From JAGOJE01 sp964553715 (lineage in GTDB: Bacteria > Pseudomonadota > Alphaproteobacteria > Rickettsiales > Rickettsiaceae): a DNA stretch of 64,000 bases. The translations under genes and the position numbers were made by a program. The notes beneath the pieces are model-generated. The model saw only the letters and a program-made list of their open reading frames with translations. It did not search any database and had not been told where the DNA came from. The stretch spans positions 68,745 through 132,744 of the forward strand of contig CAZKKY010000001.1 in NCBI GenBank assembly GCA_964553715.1, written 5' to 3'. Of the stretch, positions 37,583 to 47,366 are shown piece by piece (the first letter of the stretch is position 1; each line of letters starts with the position of its first letter).

Positions 37583-39346
37583 TCAATTTCCTATCTTAGG
37601 TGAGTATATGTCTAATATAACCATTTGCAGACTTTCTTTATCCTGCCAAGAGTTAATTTGAAGATAGCCTATAACTGATATTTTGCCAGGTGCTTTACTT
37701 AGCAATAATGTTCCTATATCATTATCTGCTGCGTTAAATATTATAGATCTTAGAGTGCTAGATCCATAAGCATTTTGAGTTGGAGCTAAAAGAACACTAA
37801 TATGTTTTTCACCTACTATATTTGCTTTTATAACAAATAGACCATCTATTCTAACTATAGGCTCAGAATTGGACGTGCCGAATGGTGAAAGTTTTTGAAT
37901 TTGCTTTGCAAGATCAATAGTTGCAGCACTTGTAGTAATTTCAAGATCATATTCTGAAGAATAATTTATTAGAAAATCATCATATTCTCTTTTTGTTTGC
38001 TTACATAAAAAATCGTGTAGATCTGAGATTTTATCCTTATATATAGAAAATCCAGCTGCCATTGCATGCCCTCCGCCTTCTTCTAAAATGCCATGCATTT
38101 TAGCTTCTACAATTTTGGCGCCTAAATTTATACCCTTGACAGACCTACAAGATCCCTTCCCTATATCGTCATTTATCGCAACAATGATAGCTGGTTTATT
38201 GTATTTTTCTTTAATACGGCTTGCAATAATGCCTATCACACCCGGATGCCAGCCTTCTTTTGCTATCAATAATATATTAAGATCTTTCTGACGCTCAGCC
38301 TCCACTATTGCCTCAAGAAGCATCTGAGACTCCATTTCTTTTCTCTCTGTATTATAAGCATCTAACTTTAAAGCGATATCTCGGGCCTTAATTTCACAAG
38401 TTGTAGAAAGAAGAGCAGTACCAAGGTTAGACTCCCCTACTCTTCCTCCTGCATTTATCCTAGGTCCTATAATAAAGCCAAGATGATAACAACTAGGCAC
38501 AGTGTTTAAATTACACATATCTGAGATGGTTTTTAAACCTATATTACCCCGTTTTGCCATCATCTTAAGGCCTTGTAGGACAAAGCCTCTATTTAATCCT
38601 ATCAAAGGAACAACATCACAAACCGTGCCAAGAGCAACAAGGTCAAGATATTGCATTAAGTCTAGCTCGCTTCTTAGTTCAAAGAAATTAGATTTTTTTA
38701 AAAGCGATACAACAGCAACAACAAATAAAAAAGAAACTCCAACAGCCGCTAAATAGTTGTATAGACTAGTCTCATCTAAACGATTTGGATTTATTATAGC
38801 AAAAGCATCTGGCAAAGTTTCTCCACTAATGTGATGATCTAATACTATAACATCAATATTTTGATTCTTTGCTTCAGACAAAGCTTCAAATGCCATAGTC
38901 CCACAATCTACTGTAATGATAAGAGAAACGCCTTTTTCTTTTAGCTTGTTTATAATGGATACTGAAGGACCGTATCCTTCAGTAATTCTATCCGGTATAT
39001 AAATTGTAATATCAAGCCCTATATCTCTAAAAAACCTTTTCAAAAGAGCAGAAGATGTAGCTCCGTCTACGTCATAATCTCCAAGAACGCATATAGATTC
39101 CTTTTTGTTTATAGCCTCTATAATCCTTTCTGAGGCCTTTTTCATATCTTTTAAATGGAAAACATCTGGTAATAAATCACGAATCTTTGGATTAAGGAAG
39201 ACTTGAGCATTGCGTAACGATACGCCTCTTGAAACTAGCAAATTTGCCATAAAATCACTAATATTCAAAGACTGAACCATTTGCTCTATTAATAACTCAT
39301 TTCTAGGTTTTAAAGACCATTTTTTACCTAGAACTGATTTTAACAT
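37583..39346 (-). CDS. recJ: Single-stranded-DNA-specific exonuclease RecJ
   Basis: A 5'-3' ssDNA exonuclease of the DHH phosphoesterase family, used in recombination and mismatch repair. Motifs: GDYDVDGATSSALLK (89-103, metal ligands D90/D92/D94), VDCGT (146-150), VLDHHISGETLP with the DHH triad (170-172), GPRINAGGRVGESNLGTALL, and the DHHA1 block EGGGHAMAAGFSI. The OB fold forms the C-terminus. The 587-residue length is normal. AAGGAG stands six bases before the ATG. It overlaps the end of glpX by seven bases, so the two are cotranscribed. Confidence 0.96.
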   Translation of the reverse strand: MLKSVLGKKWSLKPRNELLIEQMVQSLNISDFMANLLVSRGVSLRNAQVFLNPKIRDLLPDVFHLKDMKKASERIIEAINKKESICVLGDYDVDGATSSALLKRFFRDIGLDITIYIPDRITEGYGPSVSIINKLKEKGVSLIITVDCGTMAFEALSEAKNQNIDVIVLDHHISGETLPDAFAIINPNRLDETSLYNYLAAVGVSFLFVVAVVSLLKKSNFFELRSELDLMQYLDLVALGTVCDVVPLIGLNRGFVLQGLKMMAKRGNIGLKTISDMCNLNTVPSCYHLGFIIGPRINAGGRVGESNLGTALLSTTCEIKARDIALKLDAYNTERKEMESQMLLEAIVEAERQKDLNILLIAKEGWHPGVIGIIASRIKEKYNKPAIIVAINDDIGKGSCRSVKGINLGAKIVEAKMHGILEEGGGHAMAAGFSIYKDKISDLHDFLCKQTKREYDDFLINYSSEYDLEITTSAATIDLAKQIQKLSPFGTSNSEPIVRIDGLFVIKANIVGEKHISVLLAPTQNAYGSSTLRSIIFNAADNDIGTLLLSKAPGKISVIGYLQINSWQDKESLQMVILDIYSPKIGN

Positions 39347-40302
39347 TTCTTTCTCCTTGATGTTATTGTATATATAGATTTATCATGAGAATTCATAGCT
39401 ATAGAGCTAATTATTATATCATTCTCTTCTATTTTGATTCCATCTTTTATGAGTAACCCATCAGTAATTGCAGTAGCTACAAATATCACATCACCTTTTG
39501 CCATATCGTAAAGGTCATATTGCTTACTTAAATCTCTAATGCCTAATTTATGGGCTCTTGCTATTTCAATATCACTATTAAATAGTAACTTTCCTACCAT
39601 TTGACCACCTAAAGACTTTAATGCAGCCGCAGCAAGTACTCCTTCAGGAGCACCCCCTATACCCATATATACATCTCCAGCTTTTTTTGTTTTAATAGAT
39701 GTAGATATTACAGCCCCGATATCGCCATCCTGAATTAACGACACTCTAGCCCCAGCTTCATAGATTCTTGCTATTAATTCCTCATGACGTTTTCTATCTA
39801 ATACTATTACAGTTAGATCACTAATTTCACACTTTTTAGCAAGAGCAATATTTTTTAAATTCTCTAACGGAGTATTACTTAAATCTATAATTTTTTCTTC
39901 AAAATCAAAACCTATAGCTATCTTATCCATATATACATCAGGCGCATTAAGAAAACAGCCCCTATGGGAAGCACCTATAACTGATAATGCATTGTTTTTT
40001 CCGCTAGCAAGAATAGTAGTACCTTCTAGAGGATCTAAAGCTATATCAATCTTTGGACCAAGACCTGTTCCTACTTTTTCGCCTATATATAACATTGGAG
40101 CTTCGTCTCTTTCGCCCTCTCCTATTACTACTACTCCATCAATATTTAGGCTATTAAGAGATTTGCGCATTGCATCAACAGCAAGCTGATCTGCTTCTTT
40201 TTCTTTGCCTTTTCCTAGTAGACGATAAGATGCAAAAGAGGCTGATTCAGTCACAGAGATTAAATCTAAAATAAAACTATTATTCATTATTTTGTCTATC
40301 AT
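39340..40302 (-). CDS. glpX: Class II fructose-1,6-bisphosphatase (GlpX)
   Basis: Hydrolyses fructose-1,6-bisphosphate to fructose-6-phosphate in gluconeogenesis. The 320-residue product shows VVVIGEGERDEAPMLYIGEKVG (58-79) and the metal-binding DPLEGTT (90-96), plus GIGGAPEGVLAAAALK. Met1 and Met6 both lie before the conserved core. It overlaps recJ by seven bases. Its presence suggests synthesis of sugar phosphates from host-derived C3/C4 compounds; other glycolytic genes are outside the window. Confidence 0.95.
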   Translation of the reverse strand: MIDKIMNNSFILDLISVTESASFASYRLLGKGKEKEADQLAVDAMRKSLNSLNIDGVVVIGEGERDEAPMLYIGEKVGTGLGPKIDIALDPLEGTTILASGKNNALSVIGASHRGCFLNAPDVYMDKIAIGFDFEEKIIDLSNTPLENLKNIALAKKCEISDLTVIVLDRKRHEELIARIYEAGARVSLIQDGDIGAVISTSIKTKKAGDVYMGIGGAPEGVLAAAALKSLGGQMVGKLLFNSDIEIARAHKLGIRDLSKQYDLYDMAKGDVIFVATAITDGLLIKDGIKIEENDIIISSIAMNSHDKSIYTITSRRKKC

Positions 40303-40427
40303 ATAATTTTCTTTGGTATAATGAGTTTTATAATTGCATATTGCGCAATAATTTGCTATTAAATATTTTGCATGAAATCTCGTTTTTTATTAAAAAATAT
40401 TTTTTAATTTGAGATTCAAAATAGCTT

Positions 40428-40513
40428 GCGGCCATGGCGAAATTGGTAGACGCGCAGTGTTGAGGTCGCTGTTCCCAAAAGGATTGGAAGTTCAAATCTT
40501 CTTGGCCGCACCA
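40428..40513 (+). tRNA. tRNA-Leu (anticodon GAG)
   Basis: An 86-base class II tRNA with acceptor stem GCGGCCA/TGGCCGC, anticodon loop TTGAGGT giving GAG, a long variable arm and encoded CCA. Its last five bases form the left part of a 16-bp perfect palindrome (40509-40524). Confidence 0.94.
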
Positions 40514-40524
40514 AAATTTTGGTG
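40509..40524. repeat. Perfect 16-bp palindrome over the tRNA-Leu 3' end
   Basis: CACCAAAATTTTGGTG includes the encoded CCA and is followed by AT-rich sequence. It could only form a very short-loop hairpin in RNA, so its value is as a possible DNA-binding site or tRNA 3'-processing feature. A chance occurrence is possible. Confidence 0.35.
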
Positions 40525-40620
40525 TAATATCTTTTAGAAAGTACTAATACCATTACTACTGTTAATCAGAAAAATGGTGTTGTCGATGCGTAAGTTCAAC
40601 CTAAGTGCCCTGAGGCAATA

Positions 40621-41994
40621 ATGCAAAAATCTGATAAGCACCATATTCTTCCTTCGCATCATGATAGCCTAAGCGATACTTTTGAGAACATAATAGACCT
40701 TATAGAATCAGGCGATAATAAAAATGCAAAGAGATTATTAGTAGCAATGCATCATGCAGATTTTGCAGATTTTCTTGATAACACAAACCATAAAATTCAT
40801 GAAAAGGCTTTATACATACTTGATAATGAATTTAAATCAGAAACCCTGATATGGATTAATTCTAGCACTAGACATTCTATTGAAGATATAGTACCTGCTG
40901 TAAAAATTGCCGGATGGATAGATGAATTAGATACTGAAGATGCTATCGAAGTTATTGAGGATTTTTCTATAGATATGAAAAATTCTATTCTAGAGCTTAT
41001 TAGTAAAGAAAAGAAACAATATATCCTAGAAGGATTTACTTATAGAGAAAATACTGCTGGTAGGGTTATGGAGAAAGAATTTGTATCGTTCTTGGATTAC
41101 TGGACAGTAGGACAAGCGATAGATTCCATAAGACATAATAATTCTGAAAAAGATTTTCATGGAGCAATTGTTGTAGACTCTCGCAATAAGCCTACAGGTA
41201 ATATTTCTCTATGCACTTTACTTAAAAATCCTCGTAATATTCCTATAAGAACATTGATGAATGAAGATTTTAAAATTGCAGATACTAATACAGATTTAGA
41301 GCAACTGTCCTATATCTTTAAGCAATATGCTCTTACTATAGTTCCTATAGTAAATAAAACCGGAAAAATAGTTGGTACAGTTTCAATCGATAACATGATT
41401 TATATCGTTGAACAACAAGCTGAGGAAGATATTATGCACCTTGGTGGCCTTAATGTACAGGACAACTCCTATTCTTTGCTCTTTACAGCAAAACATAGAT
41501 TTTCGTGGTTATTTATAAACCTAGTTACAGCTTTTCTGACTGCTATTGTTATAAATCAATTTAGTGATACTATAGCAAAAATAGTAACTCTCGCTTCTAT
41601 AATGCCTATAGTTGCATCTATTGGCGGAAATGCTGGAATGCAAACAATGACTGTAACCGTAAGAGCTTTATCTAGTAAAGATTTGACTCATACAAATTAC
41701 AAAAAAACCATCATAAAAGAGCTATTAGTATGCGGTCTAAATGGAATAGCTCTATCTATTTTAGGTGGAGCTTTTACGTTTTTGTTATTTAATAATATTG
41801 AGCTAAGTATAATATTTATTTTTGCTGTGCTGATAAATTTTCTAGTAGCGGGCTTATTTGGATCTGCTATACCTATTATTCTTGATAATTTTGATATTGA
41901 CCCTGCTACGTCCTCAGGAGTATTACTAAGCGTTTTAACAGACTCTTTCGGATTCTTTACATTCTTAATTCTTGCTTATTTGTTTTTAATATGA
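40621..41994 (+). CDS. mgtE: Magnesium transporter MgtE
   Basis: A Mg2+ channel of the inner membrane. The 457-residue product has the MgtE N domain (about 25-130), two CBS domains that sense Mg2+ (about 135-270; IPIRTLMNEDFKIADTNTDL, LTIVPIVNKTGKIVGTVS) and the transmembrane domain with the signature IMPIVASIGGNAGMQTMTVTVRAL. Five helices and the FGFFTFLILAYLFL end agree with the family. TGAGG lies upstream of the ATG. The stop codon overlaps the start of the next gene (ATGA), showing translational coupling with the patatin-like gene. Confidence 0.96.
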   Translation: MQKSDKHHILPSHHDSLSDTFENIIDLIESGDNKNAKRLLVAMHHADFADFLDNTNHKIHEKALYILDNEFKSETLIWINSSTRHSIEDIVPAVKIAGWIDELDTEDAIEVIEDFSIDMKNSILELISKEKKQYILEGFTYRENTAGRVMEKEFVSFLDYWTVGQAIDSIRHNNSEKDFHGAIVVDSRNKPTGNISLCTLLKNPRNIPIRTLMNEDFKIADTNTDLEQLSYIFKQYALTIVPIVNKTGKIVGTVSIDNMIYIVEQQAEEDIMHLGGLNVQDNSYSLLFTAKHRFSWLFINLVTAFLTAIVINQFSDTIAKIVTLASIMPIVASIGGNAGMQTMTVTVRALSSKDLTHTNYKKTIIKELLVCGLNGIALSILGGAFTFLLFNNIELSIIFIFAVLINFLVAGLFGSAIPIILDNFDIDPATSSGVLLSVLTDSFGFFTFLILAYLFLI

Positions 41995-42911
41995 AAATAT
42001 TGCCTTATATTATTTTATCAATCTTACTTGCTGGATGTAATTATAAATTTAAGATAAATTATGATTTCATATCCGGCGGATCTGCTCCTATTGAGATTAA
42101 AAAAAAGGTAAAAGTAGCTCTTGTATTAGGTGGTGGTGGTGCCAAATCTATCGCTCATCTTGGCGTAATTTCTGTGTTAGAGAAAAACAATATTCCTATT
42201 GATATTATAATAGGCACTAGTGGAGGAAGCATTGTTGGAGCATTATATGCAGACCATCCAAATGCTGAAGAGCTAAAAAAAGAATATTTCACATTCAAAC
42301 AAGCTGATCTCATTAGCTTTTCTTTATTATCTGCTTTAGATGGCACATATAGTACTAGGGCTAGCATAATAAATGGGCAAAATGGAGAAAATTTCTTAAA
42401 AGCAAATCTAGAGGCTAAAACTTTTGATAAGTTGCAAATACCATTCATAGCATTAGCAACAGACGTAGTAACAGGCGAAACTATAGCTATTGATAGTGGG
42501 CCTATCGCGCCTGCTGTTAGAGCATCTTACTCCATACCAGGACTATTTGCCCCTGTAAAGCTTTATGGTAGAACTCTAGTAGATGGGGGAGTAACAGCTC
42601 CACTTGGGATTGACGTAGCTAAAAAATATGACCCTGAAATTATTATAGCTATCGATGTTACATCTTCTGTCAGAGAAACTAATGTTTCTAACATGTTAGA
42701 GCTAACCTTGAAGTCTCTAAGTATTACATATGCTACTTTGAATAATTTACTTGGCAAGCAAGCAGATATATTAATCCAGCCCGATGTTACAAATATAGGT
42801 TTGTTTGATGATCATAAAAGAGAGGATCTATATAATTCTGGCGTAAAAGCTGCTACTAAAGCATTACCAGAGATCAAACGAAAATTGATAGAAAAAACGA
42901 AAAAACTATAG
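41991..42911 (+). CDS. Patatin-like phospholipase, predicted lipoprotein (RssA-like)
   Basis: A serine lipase/esterase of the bacterial NTE/RssA branch, 306 residues. It starts with a short hydrophobic signal and lipobox LAGC (C16), so it is predicted to be lipidated. The patatin domain has the oxyanion loop LVLGGGGAKSIAHLG (45-59), the nucleophile elbow GTSGG (S77) and the catalytic Asp in TLVDGG (D198). It overlaps the mgtE stop by four bases. In Rickettsiales related enzymes act on host membranes; here the role could equally be remodelling of its own phospholipids. Confidence 0.9.
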   Translation: MKILPYIILSILLAGCNYKFKINYDFISGGSAPIEIKKKVKVALVLGGGGAKSIAHLGVISVLEKNNIPIDIIIGTSGGSIVGALYADHPNAEELKKEYFTFKQADLISFSLLSALDGTYSTRASIINGQNGENFLKANLEAKTFDKLQIPFIALATDVVTGETIAIDSGPIAPAVRASYSIPGLFAPVKLYGRTLVDGGVTAPLGIDVAKKYDPEIIIAIDVTSSVRETNVSNMLELTLKSLSITYATLNNLLGKQADILIQPDVTNIGLFDDHKREDLYNSGVKAATKALPEIKRKLIEKTKKL

Positions 42912-43010
42912 ATATAGCTTGGATAAAAATATATGAGTTGAATAATTGTAGGACCTATATTTAATAATAGATCCTACGATTTCGTTTCCTAAAATCAGAA
43001 GAAATTAATA

Positions 43011-43454
43011 TTAGATATCAGATTCTGAATGATATCCTATACATTCCAGTTCAATTTTGTTTAATTCTTCTGGAGTTCGTGATGACTCTATTACGTTACT
43101 GTCAATTTCATGAGGCAAATAAAAATGTCCGTTGTTTAAACCCCCTTCTCTTGTATATATATCTAAAAGATAACTTTTTACTCTAGAAGAATCAGATGCT
43201 AATAACTCTAGAACAAACTCAGGATTTTCTGAATATACATATGCTATAGCAGCTGGTACATTAAAAACACCCTTCAACAAATTCGCAACTTCCGAATCAC
43301 TAGTTATTACACCTTCTTTAATATGTCGTTCTTTTAGACTACAATATGCATTCTCCACTTCCCAAGAATCAGATTTAAGATCACCCTTGCTATTAAACCA
43401 AAAAACTGGTTTTATGTTAGTATTTTTTCCTTTATCATTGCTACTGTTTAACAT
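43011..43454 (-). CDS. Hypothetical protein, orphan
   Basis: A 147-residue, mixed alpha/beta, soluble-looking protein with no signal peptide, membrane helix or recognised motif. A good SD-like GAGGA precedes the ATG (TATGAGGAATAAAGCATG), which supports a real gene. The central part (VANLLKGVFNVPAAIAYVYS and FVLELLASDSSRVKSYLLDIYT) looks helical. The ends are polar. It stands alone between the patatin-like gene (convergent) and the DsbA-like gene (divergent), with AT-rich flanks. Confidence 0.6.
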   Translation of the reverse strand: MLNSSNDKGKNTNIKPVFWFNSKGDLKSDSWEVENAYCSLKERHIKEGVITSDSEVANLLKGVFNVPAAIAYVYSENPEFVLELLASDSSRVKSYLLDIYTREGGLNNGHFYLPHEIDSNVIESSRTPEELNKIELECIGYHSESDI

Positions 43455-43675
43455 GCTTTATTCCTCATAATATATTAGATTACTATAAAAATCTTAATTT
43501 TTATAAAGTACATATATCATATTAGTGATATTAAATCAAGGTTTAGTTAATTTATATTAACCAAATTGTCGTTCTGATAAAAGTTCTTACCTTTTTCTAA
43601 GTTAAACAAATACATAAGTATGTTGTAATATAACATTTTAGAGGGCAATAATTTTGTTTTATGATATATGTTTGC

Positions 43676-43704
43676 TTTACATTACGTGGTATTTTTCATA
43701 TAAA
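43676..43704 (+). promoter_or_regulatory. Sigma-70-like promoter of the DsbA-like gene
   Basis: TTTACA (43676-43681) and TATAAA (43699-43704) have a 17-base spacer. The predicted start site is near 43711, 27 bases before the ATG. Confidence 0.6.
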
Positions 43705-43737
43705 TTATTCATCTAAAATAAAACATAGGGTAGAAAT

Positions 43738-44550
43738 ATGGAAAAATGCACAATTAATCACCAATATAGATGGAAAATAATTTTTGTTATTTTTATTTCT
43801 GTAATAGCTTTTATTGGTTATCGATATTCTAATGTTACTATGAGTAACCCTGTTGTATCTTCAGTCGATAGTTCAGAAAACATGGCTACCATCTCTAAAA
43901 ACGATTTATACCCTATAATCCATGATTACATAATGAATCATCCCGAAGTTATTCTAGAATCTATGGAGCAAATGCAAAAACGAAAAGCTGAAGAGATGTC
44001 AGCCCAAATGAATAATGTAATCCGCGATAATAAAGAGGCTATAGAAGATATATCAAATAGTCCATATGCTGGAAATAAAGATGGTGATATCAAAATTATT
44101 ATGTTCTACGATTATAGCTGCGGATATTGCAAGAAAGCTAACGATAGTTTAAATCAATTTTTAGACTCTGATAAAAATATTATGGTTATTTATAGACCAA
44201 TAGCAGTGCTAGGAGAACAATCTGATTATATTGCAAAGATTATGCTTGCTATACAAAACAAATTTCCTGATAAATTCAAACTTGTTCATGATGCTATCTT
44301 AAATGTAAAACAAATCACAAAAGATGATATCGCTCTTATAATAAATCAAAATTCTTTATCTATGGATATTCTAGAAAAAGAGATTGCCAGCAAAGAGGTT
44401 GAAGCTATGAAAATGCAAAATGCAAAATTGGCAGATTCTATAAAAGTAAATGGCGTTCCTGTATTTGTTATAGATACTGGATTTTATCAAGGAGCAATGG
44501 ATTTAGACACGTTTGTTACTACTGTTGATAATATAAGAAAAAGCCGATAA
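43738..44550 (+). CDS. Membrane-anchored DsbA-family thiol:disulfide oxidoreductase
   Basis: A periplasmic thioredoxin-fold protein (DsbA/Com1-like), 270 residues. An uncleaved-looking N-terminal helix (about 13-28) anchors it. A helical linker (55-105) is followed by the thioredoxin fold with KIIMFYDYSCGYCKKAN, active-site C128-GY-C131, and the cis-Pro region VNGVPVFVI. The arrangement matches ScsC/Com1-type outer-face oxidoreductases of Rickettsiales. It is transcribed alone from a good promoter; a perfect hairpin follows it. Confidence 0.9.
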   Translation: MEKCTINHQYRWKIIFVIFISVIAFIGYRYSNVTMSNPVVSSVDSSENMATISKNDLYPIIHDYIMNHPEVILESMEQMQKRKAEEMSAQMNNVIRDNKEAIEDISNSPYAGNKDGDIKIIMFYDYSCGYCKKANDSLNQFLDSDKNIMVIYRPIAVLGEQSDYIAKIMLAIQNKFPDKFKLVHDAILNVKQITKDDIALIINQNSLSMDILEKEIASKEVEAMKMQNAKLADSIKVNGVPVFVIDTGFYQGAMDLDTFVTTVDNIRKSR

Positions 44551-44555
44551 TAATT

Positions 44556-44582
44556 AAAAGGATTTTTTATCAAAATCCTTTT
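44556..44582 (+). terminator. Hairpin after the DsbA-like gene
   Basis: Perfect 11-bp stem AAAAGGATTTT / AAAATCCTTTT with a 5-base loop TTATC, six bases after the stop codon. The following sequence (GATTATTT) is T-rich rather than a pure T run. It probably separates this gene from thrS. Confidence 0.65.
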
Positions 44583-44683
44583 GATTATTTAGCAAAATCT
44601 GCTAATGTTTGTTTCAAAAATTTCATCCCTACTGGTTATGCCAAGATAGATGAGATAAGCAATAAAACTCTATGGTCTTATAA

Positions 44684-46573
44684 ATGATACAACTAACATT
44701 TCCAGATAATTCGGTAAGAGAGTTTAAATCCGGAATCACTGGTGCTGAAATTGCATCTAGTATTTCTTCATCTTTGGCTAAAGAAGCCTTAGCAATTGTT
44801 ATAAACGGTGAAGAGAAAGATTTATCTAGCCAAATTACAACAGATTCTACTATAAAAATCCTTACGGCTAAAGACCATGAATCTCTGGAAATTATACGTC
44901 ACGATGCTGCTCATATTATTGCAGAGGCGGTAAAAGAGCTCTATCCCGAAGTTCAGGTAACTATTGGACCTGCTATAGAAAACGGATTTTATTATGATTT
45001 TGCCCGTGATGTTCCTTTTAGCACCGATGATCTTGCAATTATCGAACAAAAAATGCTAGAGATTACCAAAAGGGATGAAAAAATAACCAGAGAAATCTGG
45101 AATAGAGAGGACGCAATCGAGTTCTTTAAAAACATAGGTGAATTTTATAAAGCTGAGATTATATCATCTATACCTGAAGGAGAAGAAGTATCTTTATATA
45201 GACAAGGTAATTTTTTAGATTTGTGCCGTGGTCCACACGGACCATCTACAAAACATGTAAAATATTTCAAACTGATGAAAGTTGCAGGAGCTTATTGGAG
45301 AGGTGACAGCAGAAATGCTATGCTTCAGCGTATTTATGGTACAGCATGGGCTACAAAAGAACAGCTTGATCAATATTTATTCATGCTTGAAGAAGCTGAA
45401 AAAAGAGATCATAGAAAGCTTGGCAAAGAACTAAGTTTGTTCCACATACAGGAAGAGGCTCAAGGAATGATTTTTTGGCATCCAAACGGGTGGTCTATTT
45501 ATCAAACTATTGAACAATATATCAGAAAAAAATTAGTAAAACATGGATATGTGGAAGTAAAAACTCCAATTGTTTTAGATAAAAGTTTGTGGGAAGCTTC
45601 TGGTCACTGGGAGAAGTTTAGAGAAAATATGTTTGCCCTTCCAAATGACGAACAAATAATGGCATTAAAGCCTATGAGCTGCCCTTGCCATGTGCAAATT
45701 TTTAACCAAGGAACTAAAAGCTATAGGGATCTTCCTATTCGTATGGCAGAATTTGGATGCTGCCATAGAAATGAACCATCTGGAGGACTTCATGGATTAA
45801 TGAGAGTTCGCAGCTTTGTACAAGATGATGGCCATATTTTCTGCACAGAAGATCAGATCACCTCTGAAACTGTTGCATTTTGTTCTATGTTGATAGAAGT
45901 ATATAAGGATTTTGGCTTTGATTCTGTTGAAGTAAAATTTGCAGACCGCCCTGATGTTAGAGCTGGAAGCGATGAAATATGGGACAAAGCTGAAAACGCA
46001 CTCAAAGAAGCTGCTGTAGAATCTGGCCTTGAATATAGTTTAAATCCTGGAGATGGCGCATTTTATGGACCTAAATTAGAATTTTATCTTCAAGATGCTA
46101 TTGGTAGAAAGTGGCAATGTGGCACTTTACAGGTAGATTTTGTATTGCCTGAAAGGCTAGATGCAATCTATGTAGATAAAGATGGCACAAGAAAAAGGCC
46201 TGTAATGCTACATAGAGCTATTATTGGTACATTTGAACGTTTTATGGGGATATTAATAGAGCAATATGCAGGTAAATTCCCCTTATGGCTTGCTCCCGTT
46301 CAAGTTGCGGTTATTACTGTTACTAACGATGATGATGAATATGCCACCAAAGTATTTAACATATTAAAAGAGTCCGGCGCGCGAGTAATTCTTGACACTT
46401 CTAGTGAAAAAATGAATTATAAGATACGTCATTTTTCGACTCAAAAAATACCATTAATTGCTGTTGTTGGTAAAAATGAACGCGAAAACAATACTGTTAC
46501 TATCAGAACTCTTGGTTCTGATGAGCAAAAAACTATGGATATACAAAATTTAATAGATATTGTAATGGTATAA
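44684..46573 (+). CDS. thrS: Threonyl-tRNA synthetase
   Basis: Class II synthetase charging tRNA-Thr. Domain order is complete over 629 residues: TGS domain (1-60), the editing domain with [10 protein letters not shown] and DFARDVPF, catalytic core with motif 2 region ([15 protein letters not shown]) and motif 3 ([14 protein letters not shown]), zinc ligands in SCPCHVQIF, and the HGxTP-like anticodon-binding domain ([12 protein letters not shown]). It precedes infC by 57 bases, an order common in proteobacteria, where ThrRS and IF3 mRNAs are neighbours. Confidence 0.97.
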   Translation: MIQLTFPDNSVREFKSGITGAEIASSISSSLAKEALAIVINGEEKDLSSQITTDSTIKILTAKDHESLEIIRHDAAHIIAEAVKELYPEVQVTIGPAIENGFYYDFARDVPFSTDDLAIIEQKMLEITKRDEKITREIWNREDAIEFFKNIGEFYKAEIISSIPEGEEVSLYRQGNFLDLCRGPHGPSTKHVKYFKLMKVAGAYWRGDSRNAMLQRIYGTAWATKEQLDQYLFMLEEAEKRDHRKLGKELSLFHIQEEAQGMIFWHPNGWSIYQTIEQYIRKKLVKHGYVEVKTPIVLDKSLWEASGHWEKFRENMFALPNDEQIMALKPMSCPCHVQIFNQGTKSYRDLPIRMAEFGCCHRNEPSGGLHGLMRVRSFVQDDGHIFCTEDQITSETVAFCSMLIEVYKDFGFDSVEVKFADRPDVRAGSDEIWDKAENALKEAAVESGLEYSLNPGDGAFYGPKLEFYLQDAIGRKWQCGTLQVDFVLPERLDAIYVDKDGTRKRPVMLHRAIIGTFERFMGILIEQYAGKFPLWLAPVQVAVITVTNDDDEYATKVFNILKESGARVILDTSSEKMNYKIRHFSTQKIPLIAVVGKNERENNTVTIRTLGSDEQKTMDIQNLIDIVMV

Positions 46574-46619
46574 TGTTGCTAAAAACAAAAACATATTTAA
46601 ACTAATATAAACTAAAAAT

Positions 46620-46633
46620 GGAGAATTACTATT
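46620..46633 (+). promoter_or_regulatory. Ribosome binding site and AUU start of infC
   Basis: GGAG (46620-46623) stands seven bases before ATT at 46631-46633, which opens the IF3 reading frame. The only alternative, GTG at 46664, lacks a comparable SD and would remove residues before VNREI. In E. coli IF3 discriminates against its own AUU start, giving autoregulation. Confidence 0.8.
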
Positions 46634-47158
46634 TCTGAGAATCGTAACAATAAATTTCCTTCTGTGAATCGTGAAATTAAAGCTATGCAAGTTAGGCTTG
46701 TAGGCGCTGATGGAGAGATGGTGGGCGTTGTAAAATTATATGAAGCGCTTGCTGCTGCTGCCCAAGCTAATTTAGATTTGGTTGAAATATCTCCTCAAGC
46801 AGAACCTCCTGTTTGTAAAATTATGGATTTTGGCAAATATAAATATGAAAGCAAAAAGCGTATTCAAGAATCTCGTAAAAAACAAAAAGTTGTGTCTGTA
46901 AAGGAAATCAAATTTCGACCTAATATCGGCCAAGGAGATTTCGAGGTAAAACTACGCAGCATTAAAAAGTTCATTGAAGCTGGTGATAAAGTCAGAATTT
47001 CTCTTTGGTTTAGAGGAAGAGAGATAGTACATAGTGAAATAGGAATGTCTTTATTTGAGAAGATCACCTCTTCATTAGAAGATATCGCGAAAGTAGAATT
47101 AGAGCCCAAAATGGAAGGGAAGCAAATATTAATGATCTTAGTACCTAAGAAAGTTTGA
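46631..47158 (+). CDS. infC: Translation initiation factor IF-3
   Basis: IF3 dissociates ribosomes and proofreads start-codon choice. The frame from the rare ATT start gives 175 residues. It reads [20 protein letters not shown] at the start, the usual IF3 N-terminal plan, then [14 protein letters not shown], the N domain and linker ([19 protein letters not shown]), and the C domain ([37 protein letters not shown]). A shorter form from GTG 46664 would lack 11 residues. It follows thrS, but rpmI and rplT, the usual downstream partners, are not here. Confidence 0.95.
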   Translation: MSENRNNKFPSVNREIKAMQVRLVGADGEMVGVVKLYEALAAAAQANLDLVEISPQAEPPVCKIMDFGKYKYESKKRIQESRKKQKVVSVKEIKFRPNIGQGDFEVKLRSIKKFIEAGDKVRISLWFRGREIVHSEIGMSLFEKITSSLEDIAKVELEPKMEGKQILMILVPKKV

Positions 47159-47366
47159 GAAGGAATGGGGATAGTTTATTTGACTAATATTTATTATCTT
47201 AACAGAAAAACCACATATAAATATTGAGTTGATTGATCACTGTAACCAAAAGTCAACATCCAGAGATCAAAAGATTATCCTAACTTCCTAATATTCTTTC
47301 TTAATACTTTAGGTTAAGTTAAGACGAAATTAATATTACTAAACTAACTATTTATTACTACAATCC

